Source: Hyphomicrobiales bacterium (GTDB lineage Bacteria; Pseudomonadota; Alphaproteobacteria; Rhizobiales; Rhizobiaceae). Taken from it: a stretch of DNA of 64,000 bases. Both the position numbers and the translations under genes were made by a program. This document shows, piece by piece, positions 9,282-17,161 of the stretch; the first letter of the stretch is position 1; each line of letters starts with the position of its first letter. Below the pieces are notes generated by a model. That model searched no databases and was not told the DNA's origin. It worked only from the letters and a program-made list of their open reading frames with translations. The DNA is taken from NCBI GenBank assembly GCA_900465685.1, contig UEGR01000003.1, positions 663,750 to 727,749 on the forward strand, given 5' to 3'.

Positions 9282-11279
9282 ATGATCCAAGGCTCTCAAA
9301 TGGAACGCTCCACCATCGTCCGGGTGCATGAAGGGCTGCATGCACGCCCCGCAACCCGCTTCGTCAAGCTCGCCAAGGGGTTCGAGTGTAATATCGAGAT
9401 CGCAAAGAGCGGCAAAAGCGTCAGCGCGAAAAGCTCCGTCAAACTCATGCTGCTCGGCGTTAAGGAAAATGACGAAGTCACCGTGCGTGCCGAAGGGGCC
9501 GACGCAATTGAAGCGCTGGAAGCGCTGATCGGCTATCTCGAAAACCCGCGTGCGGGGCTTGAAGAAAGCGAAGGCGCAGCGGTTGCTGCCGTCGCAGAAG
9601 CTGCTCCCGTCGTTGTCGCTCCGGTCGCAAACGCTGCGGTTACAGCGTTGCCGGAAGGGCAGATCAAGGGCGTTGCCGCCAGCGAAGGTCTTTCGCTTGG
9701 TGAGGCGTTTCCGTTTTTCCCAGCCGAAATCACGCCGGGAACCGGCAAGTTGGCAGCAGACGAAATCGAACCGGAGATCAGCCGTTACGAGGCGGCCGTC
9801 GCGACTGTTCAGGAACGGATGGAACATTCGCTCGCGCGTGGCGATCTGGCCGAAAGCGATCGCGGTATCGTTGCCGCGTTGAAGGACATCGCCTCCGACG
9901 ACAGCCTGCGGGATGAAGCACTTGCGCTCATTCGCGGCGGGATGGATGCCGTCTCTGCGACGCTCGGTGCCGCCTCGGCGGTCGCCCAGCAATTTGCAAG
10001 CCTCGACGATCCATATCTCAACGCCCGTGCCGATGATGTGCACGCGATCAGCCGCCAGATATGCCTCGCTTTGCTCGGTCAGGAAGATCTCAATCTCGAC
10101 GGTCTACCGGACGGTGCCATTCTGATTGCCGAAGACATTGGTGCCTGGGATCTGGCGCGCGCACCGCTGAAGCGCATCCGCGGCGTTGTTTGCGGCCATG
10201 GCGGTGCGACCTCGCATGTCGCCATCATTGCTCGCACGCACGGAATCCCGGCGGTGCTTGGGCTTGGCGACGCCGTTCATACGCTGAAGACGGCGCGCAA
10301 GGTCGCTGTCGACGGCAGCGCCGGTATTGTTCATCAGGATCCGGATGCCATCGTTCTGGCTGATATCGAAAGCCGCATTGCAAAAGCCACGGAAGAACAG
10401 CGTGCGCTGGACAAGTATCGTGATTTCATTCCGCGGCGTGCCGATGGCGTGACGATTGAAGTTGCGGCCAATCTCGGCGCTTTGGAGGAAATCGAAGCGG
10501 CACAGACTGCTGGTGCGATGGGCATCGGCCTTTTCCGCACCGAACTTCTGTTCATGAAGCATATCCATTTGCCGTCTGAAGACATGCAGATGGAAACCTA
10601 TGCGGCGCTTCTGCGGGCTTTTGCACCACAGTCCGTCATTGTCCGCACACTCGATATCGGCGGTGACAAGCCCGTCGCCGGCATTGAGTTTCCTGAAGAG
10701 GAAAACCCCTTCCTCGGCTGGCGCGGCATCCGCATGTGCCTTGACCGCCCGGAAGTGTTCAAGCCGCAATTGCGAGCCCTGCTTCGCGCTGCCGTGCATG
10801 GCAATCTGAAGGTCATGCTGCCCATGGTTTCCGATATTGAGGAAATCCGGGCGACAAAGGTTCTTATTGCCGAATGCGAGCGCGAGCTGGCGGCGGAAGG
10901 CAAGCCTTACGGCACATTTGAACTCGGCGTGATGATCGAAACACCGGCAGCGGTTTTTGCCGCCGATCAACTGGCCAAGGAATCCGCGTTCTTCTCCATC
11001 GGCACCAACGATCTGACGCAATATGTGATGGCGGCAGACCGGCTCAACCCGACGGTGGCAAAGCTGAACGACGTGCACCATCCAGCCGTGATGGCAGCCA
11101 TTGAAATGACTGCGAAAGCGGCCACATCGGCGGGCATCATGGTGGGCATGTGCGGGGAAGCAGCAGGCAAGCCGGATCTCATTCCGGAATTTATCCGCAT
11201 GGGATTGACCGAGCTCAGCATGAGCCCAGCTTCCATTCCCCGTGCCAAAAAAATCATCGCCGACCTGTTCGGCGCATGA
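9282..11279 (+). CDS. HPr-Enzyme I fusion phosphotransferase
   Basis: A 665-residue fusion providing both general PTS proteins. Residues 1-95 are an HPr domain with EGLHARPA (phosphorylated His20) and a regulatory-type Ser51 in SAKSSVKLML. An Ala/Val/Pro-rich linker (about 96-125) joins it to Enzyme I. The EI part shows the phosphohistidine motif GGATSHVAIIARTHGIP with His312, then GIGLFRTELLF, the PEP-binding MLPMVSDIEE and SIGTNDLTQY, and the active-site Cys in GMCGEAAGKP near the end. There is no GAF domain, so it is not a nitrogen-PTS EI (PtsP), and no EIIA domain as in FruB-type proteins. It should energise both the srl- and gat-type permeases here. A second Met at residue 7 is an alternative start. 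Confidence 0.92.
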   Translation: MIQGSQMERSTIVRVHEGLHARPATRFVKLAKGFECNIEIAKSGKSVSAKSSVKLMLLGVKENDEVTVRAEGADAIEALEALIGYLENPRAGLEESEGAAVAAVAEAAPVVVAPVANAAVTALPEGQIKGVAASEGLSLGEAFPFFPAEITPGTGKLAADEIEPEISRYEAAVATVQERMEHSLARGDLAESDRGIVAALKDIASDDSLRDEALALIRGGMDAVSATLGAASAVAQQFASLDDPYLNARADDVHAISRQICLALLGQEDLNLDGLPDGAILIAEDIGAWDLARAPLKRIRGVVCGHGGATSHVAIIARTHGIPAVLGLGDAVHTLKTARKVAVDGSAGIVHQDPDAIVLADIESRIAKATEEQRALDKYRDFIPRRADGVTIEVAANLGALEEIEAAQTAGAMGIGLFRTELLFMKHIHLPSEDMQMETYAALLRAFAPQSVIVRTLDIGGDKPVAGIEFPEEENPFLGWRGIRMCLDRPEVFKPQLRALLRAAVHGNLKVMLPMVSDIEEIRATKVLIAECERELAAEGKPYGTFELGVMIETPAAVFAADQLAKESAFFSIGTNDLTQYVMAADRLNPTVAKLNDVHHPAVMAAIEMTAKAATSAGIMVGMCGEAAGKPDLIPEFIRMGLTELSMSPASIPRAKKIIADLFGA

Positions 11280-11289
11280 ACCGCCTCGG

Positions 11290-12027
11290 TTAAGGCAAAT
11301 GGGCGATCAGCGTCGCGAAGAGGGTTTCGAGCTTCTTCGCGTCGCGGGTCTCCGCCGCAACCACCAGCCGCTCATACCGTGCTTCCAGCACCATGAACAC
11401 GCTTTCCAGCGGGTCGATATCGGCGAGGTCGGCAGGCTTTACAGTCGCCAGCCCGCAGGACAGGCAAGCGGCGGCAAGCCCGATCACTTCCGCCTTGCGC
11501 AGATTTTCCGGATCGCACGAGGCTTCAGACGACATCGAGCGCACAGGCCTTTCAGCCAGAGACTCCAGAAACAGCGCGGTCAGCGCCTGTGCAACCGTTG
11601 CTGTATCGCGCAGAACGTCCGCATGTTTGCGCAGCAGACGCCCGTGGATCACGGAAAAAGCCGCTTCGTGGATCAGCGCATTTTCGAGTCCGTAACGGCG
11701 CATCGTCCCCTTGAGGAAATAATACATATCGCTGCGGAAACCCCGCGCGCCTTCCGCGCCGGTGCCAAAATAGAAGGAAAGGCTGCGCATCTGCGGCGCG
11801 CCATGATGTTTGGCCGGTTCGGACGAGATGAACGAAATCGAGATCGCTTCTGCGGCGGTCAGCGCCGTATCCATCACGCCTGCGGCATGGCCCAGCAGAG
11901 CTTCCGGTGCAGGCAGACTGTTTTCGGGCGTATGCGCAGTTTGCCGGGCGCGCCTTATGACATAGCGCACGTCCCGCAGACGGTCTTTCAGACTAACAGC
12001 GATTTCATCAGAAAGTGTGCGCAGCAT
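11290..12027 (-). CDS. Hypothetical protein inside the PTS locus, 245 residues
   Basis: Not recognised. The sequence is soluble-looking, without signal peptide or membrane segments, and reads as mostly helical. Its last 80 residues include a Cys-containing stretch (ACLSCGLATVK). The start MLRTLSDEIAV is the first available ATG. It converges on the HPr-EI gene with 10 bases between stops and is divergent from the SorC-family regulator, so it shares that 138-base promoter region. It is the only gene in the PTS locus with no suggested role; a regulatory or accessory function is possible but nothing in the sequence shows it. Confidence 0.7.
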   Translation of the reverse strand: MLRTLSDEIAVSLKDRLRDVRYVIRRARQTAHTPENSLPAPEALLGHAAGVMDTALTAAEAISISFISSEPAKHHGAPQMRSLSFYFGTGAEGARGFRSDMYYFLKGTMRRYGLENALIHEAAFSVIHGRLLRKHADVLRDTATVAQALTALFLESLAERPVRSMSSEASCDPENLRKAEVIGLAAACLSCGLATVKPADLADIDPLESVFMVLEARYERLVVAAETRDAKKLETLFATLIAHLP

Positions 12028-12062
12028 GACTGATCTCTTCGCTCCTTGCTAGGCCAACAATC

Positions 12063-12078
12063 GTATCTTAACCGATAC
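12063..12078. promoter_or_regulatory. Inverted repeat in divergent promoter of SorC-type regulator
   Basis: GTATC-TTAACC-GATAC, five-base arms with a six-base spacer, lies midway between the divergent starts at 12027 and 12166. It is a candidate autoregulatory site, but the arms are short and the sequence does not match the operators at 6222 and 15652. Confidence 0.3.
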
Positions 12079-12165
12079 AAAAGAAGTATTGTTTTCCTCG
12101 TCCAGGAAAAGCAATAGGTTCCATATTCACAAAGACGCAAACTGTAAGAATTTTGGGGAATCGAT

Positions 12166-13200
12166 TTGAAAAAGACCGCCAAGGGGAAACGGAACGCAGC
12201 TGAAACCAACGACCTTCTGGTTGGATCCGAAGGCGTTGCAGCGGAAAACCGCACCAGCCGCCTCAGAACCCGTGCGGCGTGGATGTATTACGTCGAGCAG
12301 ATGACCCAGAGCGATATTGCCGATGCGCTGGGTGTCGGTCGTGTGACCATCGTGCGTCTCCTTGCCGATGCGCGCGCCCGCAATGAGGTGAAGATCACCA
12401 TCGAAGGCAAGCTTTCGGCATTGACGGCGCTGGAAGCGGCCCTTGAAAAGGCTTTCGGGCTGGAACAGGCCATTGTCGCGCCCCTTTCCTCCGCCGACAC
12501 CGATCCGATTCCGCCCATCAGTGCTGCGACAGGTGCCTATCTGTCGGAAAAAATCCAGCATGGCATGCGCATTGGCGTCGGCTGGGGTCGCACCTTGTCC
12601 AGCACCTTGCAGCATATCGGCTCGCGCCCGGTCAACGATCTGAAGGTTATTTCGCTGCTGGGCGGCATTGTGCAGCCACGACGCTCCAACCCGCCGGAAT
12701 TTGCCTGGCAATTCGCGCAAATGCTGCAAGGCGAAGGCTACCTTATCCCCGCGCCTGCCCTTGTGGACAGCAAGGAGACCCGAACCGCATTGATCGAGCG
12801 CTGTGGTCTCAATACGGTTCTGGACATGGCCGAAGATCTCGACATGGTGCTACTCAGCATCGGCGGCATCGAAACGGCCAGCAGCACATCGTACCGCGTG
12901 GGCCTTGTGGATGACCAGCAAAAGCAATCATTGCTCGCCAATGGCGCAGTCGGTGACGTTCTGTTCCACTTCTACGACGCCGATGGCCGTATCGTTGATG
13001 ATCCTGTGCATGAACGCGTCATGTCTGCCAGCATCGAAAGCTTGCAGAAAACGCCGCAACGTCTCCTCACATCCGGCGGCACGGAAAAGATCGAAGCGCT
13101 TCTGGGTGCGATGAAGCTTCTGCGTCCAACGGTTTTCATAACCGACGAGGAAAGCGCTGCCGAAATGCTCCGCCGCATCGGTCATTCCGTTCCGAACTGA
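12166..13200 (+). CDS. SorC-family sugar-binding transcriptional regulator
   Basis: 344 residues with the SorC/DeoR-like layout. An N-terminal helix-turn-helix (about residues 33-70) reads RAAWMYYVEQMTQSDIADAL followed by GVGRVTIVRLLADAR. A C-terminal sugar-phosphate-binding domain has GVGWGRTLSSTLQ, VISLLGGIVQ, GDVLFHFYDADG and VFITDEESAAEML. Such regulators bind phosphorylated sugars or polyols and control catabolic operons. The start is a TTG preceded by GGGGAA; no ATG occurs early enough to keep the DNA-binding domain. It lies between the srl-type and gat/DRL operons, whose promoters share a 15-base motif, making it the prime candidate regulator of both. Confidence 0.88.
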   Translation: MKKTAKGKRNAAETNDLLVGSEGVAAENRTSRLRTRAAWMYYVEQMTQSDIADALGVGRVTIVRLLADARARNEVKITIEGKLSALTALEAALEKAFGLEQAIVAPLSSADTDPIPPISAATGAYLSEKIQHGMRIGVGWGRTLSSTLQHIGSRPVNDLKVISLLGGIVQPRRSNPPEFAWQFAQMLQGEGYLIPAPALVDSKETRTALIERCGLNTVLDMAEDLDMVLLSIGGIETASSTSYRVGLVDDQQKQSLLANGAVGDVLFHFYDADGRIVDDPVHERVMSASIESLQKTPQRLLTSGGTEKIEALLGAMKLLRPTVFITDEESAAEMLRRIGHSVPN

Positions 13201-13227
13201 AGCGTAAAATACAGATAATACAAACAG

Positions 13228-13265
13228 ATAGAGCGCTTTCGTGATCTTACACGAAAGCGCTCTAT
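13228..13265. terminator. Perfect 16-bp hairpin between convergent regulator and gat genes
   Basis: ATAGAGCGCTTTCGTG and its exact complement are separated by six bases (ATCTTA). The hairpin lies between the ends of the convergent SorC-type regulator and gatB genes, so it probably stops both transcripts. It lacks a long T run on either side. Confidence 0.6.
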
Positions 13266-13294
13266 TCAATTCAGCCAAAGTCGCTGCGGCGAAA

Positions 13295-13582
13295 TTACTT
13301 GCGCAGTTCGGCTTCGATTTCGTCCAGAACCTTGTCCTTGCCGATACCGGTCAGGAAAGCGAGACCCTTGATCACCCGCTTTTCGACTGCGGCGGAAATC
13401 GGCGTCGTCGAGACGATGAAATCGACATTGTCAGCCAGTGAGGGCACCTCGGTAGCCTTGGCCTGCTGCGCATTGAAGGTCAGCCCGCGCTTTTTCATTT
13501 CTTCGGTCACGGCGGCATTCACAGCGGTGGATGTTGCCACGCCGGTGCCGCAGGCAAAGAGAATCGTTTTCATTTTGGCCAT
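13295..13582 (-). CDS. gatB: PTS galactitol-type EIIB subunit
   Basis: A 95-residue single-domain EIIB. It begins MAKMKTILFACGTGVATST; Cys11 in the P-loop-like ACGTGVATST is the phosphocysteine of the lactose/cellobiose/galactitol IIB fold. Length matches GatB. The ATG at 13582 follows GGAGGAAACAAA. It is the last gene of a IIC-IIA-IIB operon on this strand (gatC, gatA, gatB). It should carry phosphate from the IIA protein to the sugar bound by the IIC. The exact sugar cannot be read from sequence; related systems carry galactitol and other polyols. Confidence 0.85.
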   Translation of the reverse strand: MAKMKTILFACGTGVATSTAVNAAVTEEMKKRGLTFNAQQAKATEVPSLADNVDFIVSTTPISAAVEKRVIKGLAFLTGIGKDKVLDEIEAELRK

Positions 13583-13596
13583 TTTGTTTCCTCCGA

Positions 13597-14058
13597 TTAG
13601 CCCAGCACAACTTCAACGTCAGCGAGCGTGCGCGCATTCTTTAAATTGTCCAGCGCGTCCTCATTTTGAATCGTCGCCATAACCTGCTGCAAGGTCTCGA
13701 TCTGCTTGTCCTTGTCATTGATGGCAAGCAGGAAAACAAAACCGACAGGCACTTCCTCTTCCGGATCTTCCATATTGGAAAAGATGACGGGAGATTTCAG
13801 CGTAGCGAAAGCGATGCCCGCTTTCAGGACATGCTCAGGATCAGTATGCGGAACGGCGACGTTTTCTTCGCGCTCCAGCGGCAGACCGGTTGGCATGGTC
13901 TGTTCCCGCTTCACGACCGCATCCGCATAGCTTGGCTTTACATAACCGAGCCGTTCCAGCTTTGCTGCCAGAATACGGATGATCTCCTCATTGGTTTTGG
14001 CCTCGCTCTGCAGCTCTATCGCTTCAGGGTCGAGAAAAGCCATCAGGCCGTTCGCCAT
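13597..14058 (-). CDS. gatA: PTS galactitol/fructose-type EIIA subunit
   Basis: 153 residues of the fructose/mannitol-type EIIA fold, close to the 150 of E. coli GatA. The active-site histidine is His71 in NVAVPHTDPEHV, and MPTGLPLE upstream is characteristic. The chosen ATG at 14058 follows GGAGGATGGA; longer versions starting upstream would place that ribosome site inside the gene. It lies 14 bases upstream of gatB and 63 bases downstream of gatC. It accepts phosphate from HPr, presumably from the HPr-EI fusion encoded in the adjacent operon. Confidence 0.86.
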   Translation of the reverse strand: MANGLMAFLDPEAIELQSEAKTNEEIIRILAAKLERLGYVKPSYADAVVKREQTMPTGLPLEREENVAVPHTDPEHVLKAGIAFATLKSPVIFSNMEDPEEEVPVGFVFLLAINDKDKQIETLQQVMATIQNEDALDNLKNARTLADVEVVLG

Positions 14059-14121
14059 TCCATCCTCCATTTCAGATAGCCGCATACCTCTCCGGTATGC
14101 GGCCAGTATTGCTTTTGTGCC

Positions 14122-15531
14122 TTACCAGTTGTTCTGCTCGGCTGGCTCGTCTTCTGCACCGGCTGCCCGTTCCCAACCATCGGTGTTGCGACGATAGAGA
14201 ATGAACAGCACTGCGATGACAACTGCGAGAGCCGCAATGCCGACCACGCCCAACCACTGGATTGCGGCGATAATGACATAAGGCACCCACAGGAAGCCGT
14301 CGACAACAGAAGTGATCTGCAGCGCGTTTTCCGGCAGTTTGAAGCCGGACGCAACGGCAGCACTCGTGAAGAGCGGAGCAAGCGCATTGGCCACATAGAA
14401 GCCGATGGCGAGTGTCACGGTACCGACGACAACCATGCGGAACACATTGCCCTTCAACAGCGGCGCAGTCATGGCGACGATGAACGGGATAACCGCAAGA
14501 TCGGCGAACAGGATGACGCGGTTGCCCGGCAGAATCACCGACAGGATGATCGCGATAGGCACGAGGATCAGCGACGACGAGATTGCAGCCGGGTGGCCGA
14601 TCAGGATTGCCGAATCAAGACCAACCAGCAGTTCGCGGTCGCCGGTGCGCTTGCGCACGAATTCCTGTGCGGCGTCAGAAACCGGCAGCAGGCCTTCCAT
14701 CAGGATTTTGACCATGCGCGGCAGAAGCAGCATCACGGCGGCAAGCGTCATGCCGGTGCCGAGCACCTTGGCCAGCACATGGCCGAAATCGCCTGCATTG
14801 TAGAAAGCGATCAGGCCGAGCACGAGACCGATGATCAGGCCCAGAACCACAGGCTCACCGAAGACGCCGAAGCGGCGCTCGATGGTTTCGGTGCTGATGT
14901 GGATCTTGTTGATGCCAGGAATGCGATCCATGATCCAGTTGAGCACGATAGCGATCGGCAGAATCTGCGCCGATGCCAGATGCGGCACCGAAACGCCCGG
15001 AACGCCATAGAACTGCTGCACGGCGCGTGCCGACCAGTCAGCAAACAGAAGCGACAGAGCGGCAACGAGGGCTGCAACGATAATGCCATAGGCCAGATTG
15101 TCCGTTGCGGCGACGACGAGCGAGCCGACAAAGGCAAAGTGCCAGAAATTCCACACGTCGACATTGAGTGTGCGGGTCCAGCGCATCAAAAGCAGCACGA
15201 TATTGACCAGAATGCCGACCGGAATCACCCAGAGGCCCACGGACGAACCGAAAGCGATGGCGGCAGCCGAAGGCCAGCCAACATCAACGATGTCGCGCTT
15301 GATACCTGTATTGGTAACGATGGCCTGAGCCACCTCGCCAATGGAGGTGAACATCAGCCCCAGAACGAGGTTGATACCGATAAAGGCGACGCCGATGGTG
15401 ACGGCCGCACGGAAGGCTTTGCCCACCTTTGCGCCAAGAACCACGGCAATAATGAAGATGACGATGGGGAGCAGGACCGTCGCTCCCAACGTATCGATGG
15501 CAGATTTCAGGCCGCTTAGAAATGCGTCCAT
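14122..15531 (-). CDS. gatC: PTS galactitol-type EIIC permease
   Basis: 469 residues, about ten hydrophobic segments, matching the GatC family (E. coli 451). The beginning MDAFLSGLKSAIDTLGATVLL is typical, and family-like segments include GVPGVSVPHLASAQILP and NRVILFADLAVIPF. Start at 15531 follows a very strong GGGGGAGGAG site; the frame extends upstream but without a ribosome site. It forms the inner-membrane channel of the second PTS here and is transcribed divergently from the DRL-type dehydrogenase operon, from a shared 299-base control region. No galactitol-1-phosphate dehydrogenase or tagatose aldolase genes accompany it, so galactitol itself is doubtful as substrate. Confidence 0.88.
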   Translation of the reverse strand: MDAFLSGLKSAIDTLGATVLLPIVIFIIAVVLGAKVGKAFRAAVTIGVAFIGINLVLGLMFTSIGEVAQAIVTNTGIKRDIVDVGWPSAAAIAFGSSVGLWVIPVGILVNIVLLLMRWTRTLNVDVWNFWHFAFVGSLVVAATDNLAYGIIVAALVAALSLLFADWSARAVQQFYGVPGVSVPHLASAQILPIAIVLNWIMDRIPGINKIHISTETIERRFGVFGEPVVLGLIIGLVLGLIAFYNAGDFGHVLAKVLGTGMTLAAVMLLLPRMVKILMEGLLPVSDAAQEFVRKRTGDRELLVGLDSAILIGHPAAISSSLILVPIAIILSVILPGNRVILFADLAVIPFIVAMTAPLLKGNVFRMVVVGTVTLAIGFYVANALAPLFTSAAVASGFKLPENALQITSVVDGFLWVPYVIIAAIQWLGVVGIAALAVVIAVLFILYRRNTDGWERAAGAEDEPAEQNNW

Positions 15532-15651
15532 AGTTTTCTCCTCCCCCCAGTCATTCTCCAACGAATGCCAGGCCGTTCGAACGCTTGTATCAAGTTCCGC
15601 GCCGTATGCCCCCACAATCGATTTTGTTGTGTTGCATTTTGAAACACCGGG

Positions 15652-15666
15652 CAGAACATTTGTTTT
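15652..15666 (-). promoter_or_regulatory. Candidate shared operator, inverted copy
   Basis: Reads AAAACAAATGTTCTG on the minus strand, identical over all 15 bases to 6222-6236. It lies 121 bases upstream of gatC and is placed to control that gene. Confidence 0.55.
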
Positions 15667-15725
15667 TTATATCAGACCAATGTTTGTTCACAAGCGTTAA
15701 AGCGCGGTAAGGAATAACAGGTTCG

Positions 15726-15750
15726 ACGAGTGTGATAAATGTACACTCGT
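15726..15750. promoter_or_regulatory. Inverted repeat ACGAGTGT-N9-ACACTCGT
   Basis: Eight-base perfect arms with nine bases between, ending one base before the TTGACT hexamer of the DRL-operon promoter. The placement suits an activator. Part of it (TGTGA-N6-TACAC) resembles a degenerate CRP-type site, which I regard as only a possibility. Confidence 0.45.
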
Positions 15751-15760
15751 ATTGACTTGG

Positions 15761-15772
15761 AAACAAATGTTC
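15761..15772 (+). promoter_or_regulatory. Candidate shared operator, DRL-operon copy
   Basis: AAACAAATGTTC, twelve bases shared with the motif at 6222-6236. It begins three bases after TTGACT, so a bound protein would cover the promoter of the DRL operon. Confidence 0.5.
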
Positions 15773-15830
15773 ATTATCGACTATTGGAAGAGAGGCGTGA
15801 AGGCGCCTGGAGGAACATCAGGAGGAAAAG

Positions 15831-17150
15831 ATGGCGACGAATGTGGCGTTGACGGGCTTGGCACGTGATATGCAGGCGCGTGCGGACAGCGGGCGGCCGA
15901 TCCGCATCGGGCTGATTGGCTCCGGCGAAATGGGCACCGATATCGTAACGCGCGTGGCGCATATGCCTGGCATCGAAATTGGCGCCATTTCCGAACTGCG
16001 CGTTCCAAACGCTTTGAAAGCAGTTGATATCGCCTATCAGGAAGAAGGTCACGGCAAGGAAGTTTCGAACGCCTCCGAACTGACCTCGGCCATGGAAGGC
16101 GGCAAGGTTGCCGTTACGGACAATGCCAACCTGATCCTCGAAAATGATTTGATTGATGTTGTGATCGACGCCACCGGCGTTCCGGCTGTAGGCGCTGAAA
16201 TCGGCCTGCGCGCCATGGAACATGGCAAGCATCTCGTGATGATGAATGTCGAAGCCGACGTCACCATCGGCGCTTACCTCAAGGCTGAGGCCGACCGTCT
16301 GGGCGTTACCTATTCGCTCGGTGCTGGCGACGAGCCGTCTTCCTGCATGGAACTGATCGAATTCGTTTCCGCCATGGGTCACCCCATCGTTGCCGCTGGC
16401 AAGGGCAAGAACAACCCGCTCAATATCGACGCCATTCCCGATGACTATCTGGAGGAAGCCAAGCGCCGCAACATGAATGTGCGTATGCTGGTTGAGTTCG
16501 TCGACGGCTCCAAGACCATGGTTGAAATGGCGGCCATCGCCAATGCTACCGGCCTTGTGCCCGACAAGCCAGGCATGCACGGCCCTGCCGCAACGCTCGA
16601 CCAACTCAACAAGACGCTGATTCCGGAAAAGGATGGCGGCGTGCTGTCGAAGGTCGGCGTGGTGGATTATTCCATCGGCAAGGGCGTTGCACCCGGCGTC
16701 TTCGTTGTCGCCGACATGTCGCATCCGCGCGTTTCCGAACGCATGGAAGATCTGAAAATGGGCAAGGGTCCATATTTCACCTTCCACCGCCCATATCACT
16801 TGACCTCGCTTGAAGTTCCACTGACCTGCGCCCGCGTCGTGCTTTACGGCAAGCCGGATATGGTGCCGCTGGCCAAGCCCGTTGCCGAAGTTTGCGCAGT
16901 CGCCAAGAAGGACATGCAGCCGGGCGAAAAGCTCGATGCCATCGGCGAATATTGCTACCGCGCCTGGATCATGACGTCTGGCGAAGCGCGCACTGCGCAT
17001 GCCATTCCCTGCGGCCTTCTTCAGGGCGGCAGCGTGACGAAGCCGATCAAGAAGGGCGAACTCATCACCTATGACAATGCAGCCGTCGCGCCGGGTTCGA
17101 AGATTGCCGAACTGCGCGCCCGCCAGGACAAGCTCGTTTACGGAGCATAA
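15831..17150 (+). CDS. DRL-family (DXR-like) NAD(P)-dependent oxidoreductase with SAF domain
   Basis: 439 residues. The N-terminal Rossmann domain (RIGLIGSGEMGTDIV) resembles homoserine dehydrogenase and is followed by VVIDATGVP, MMNVEADVTIG, the catalytic-core stretch GAGDEPSSCMELIEF and, C-terminally, a SAF-type domain (AVAKKDMQPGEKLDAIGEY). From memory it closely follows the Brucella abortus DRL protein, an alternative 1-deoxyxylulose 5-phosphate reductoisomerase that forms 2-C-methylerythritol 4-phosphate. Its place at the head of an operon with an acyloin-cleaving complex and opposite a PTS suggests a catabolic paralogue acting in the oxidative direction; that is inference. ATG follows AGGAGGAAAAG. 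E1 alpha follows after 11 bases. Confidence 0.82.
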   Translation: MATNVALTGLARDMQARADSGRPIRIGLIGSGEMGTDIVTRVAHMPGIEIGAISELRVPNALKAVDIAYQEEGHGKEVSNASELTSAMEGGKVAVTDNANLILENDLIDVVIDATGVPAVGAEIGLRAMEHGKHLVMMNVEADVTIGAYLKAEADRLGVTYSLGAGDEPSSCMELIEFVSAMGHPIVAAGKGKNNPLNIDAIPDDYLEEAKRRNMNVRMLVEFVDGSKTMVEMAAIANATGLVPDKPGMHGPAATLDQLNKTLIPEKDGGVLSKVGVVDYSIGKGVAPGVFVVADMSHPRVSERMEDLKMGKGPYFTFHRPYHLTSLEVPLTCARVVLYGKPDMVPLAKPVAEVCAVAKKDMQPGEKLDAIGEYCYRAWIMTSGEARTAHAIPCGLLQGGSVTKPIKKGELITYDNAAVAPGSKIAELRARQDKLVYGA

Positions 17151-17161
17151 GGAGCCGCACC

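Larger units (their letters stand above)
15532..15830. promoter_or_regulatory. Divergent control region, gat PTS versus DRL/acyloin-cleavage operon
   Basis: 299 non-coding bases between two start codons. They contain two clear copies of the srl-operon motif (15652-15666 inverted, 15761-15772 direct), a possible half copy near 15680-15690, a perfect inverted repeat at 15726-15750, and a TTGACT hexamer at 15752-15757 pointing to the DRL gene. The region is notably A+T-rich compared with the flanking genes. Confidence 0.6.

Noticed and set aside
8829..10043. A 404-codon open frame on the minus strand
   Set aside because: Antisense to srlB and the HPr-EI gene, crosses their boundary and the intergenic repeat, and has no motif.
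9282..11279. Nitrogen-regulatory EI (PtsP) or FruB-type multiphosphoryl protein
   Set aside because: No GAF domain precedes EI and no EIIA domain precedes HPr; the order is simply HPr then EI.
14593..15519. A 308-codon Asp/His-rich open frame on the plus strand
   Set aside because: Antisense to gatC. The composition mirrors the hydrophobic codons of the permease and is not protein-like.
15831..17150. Homoserine dehydrogenase
   Set aside because: The N-terminal domain is similar, but the rest of the protein, including the SAF-type C-terminal domain and GAGDEPSSCMEL, follows the DRL family, and the context has no amino-acid biosynthesis genes.
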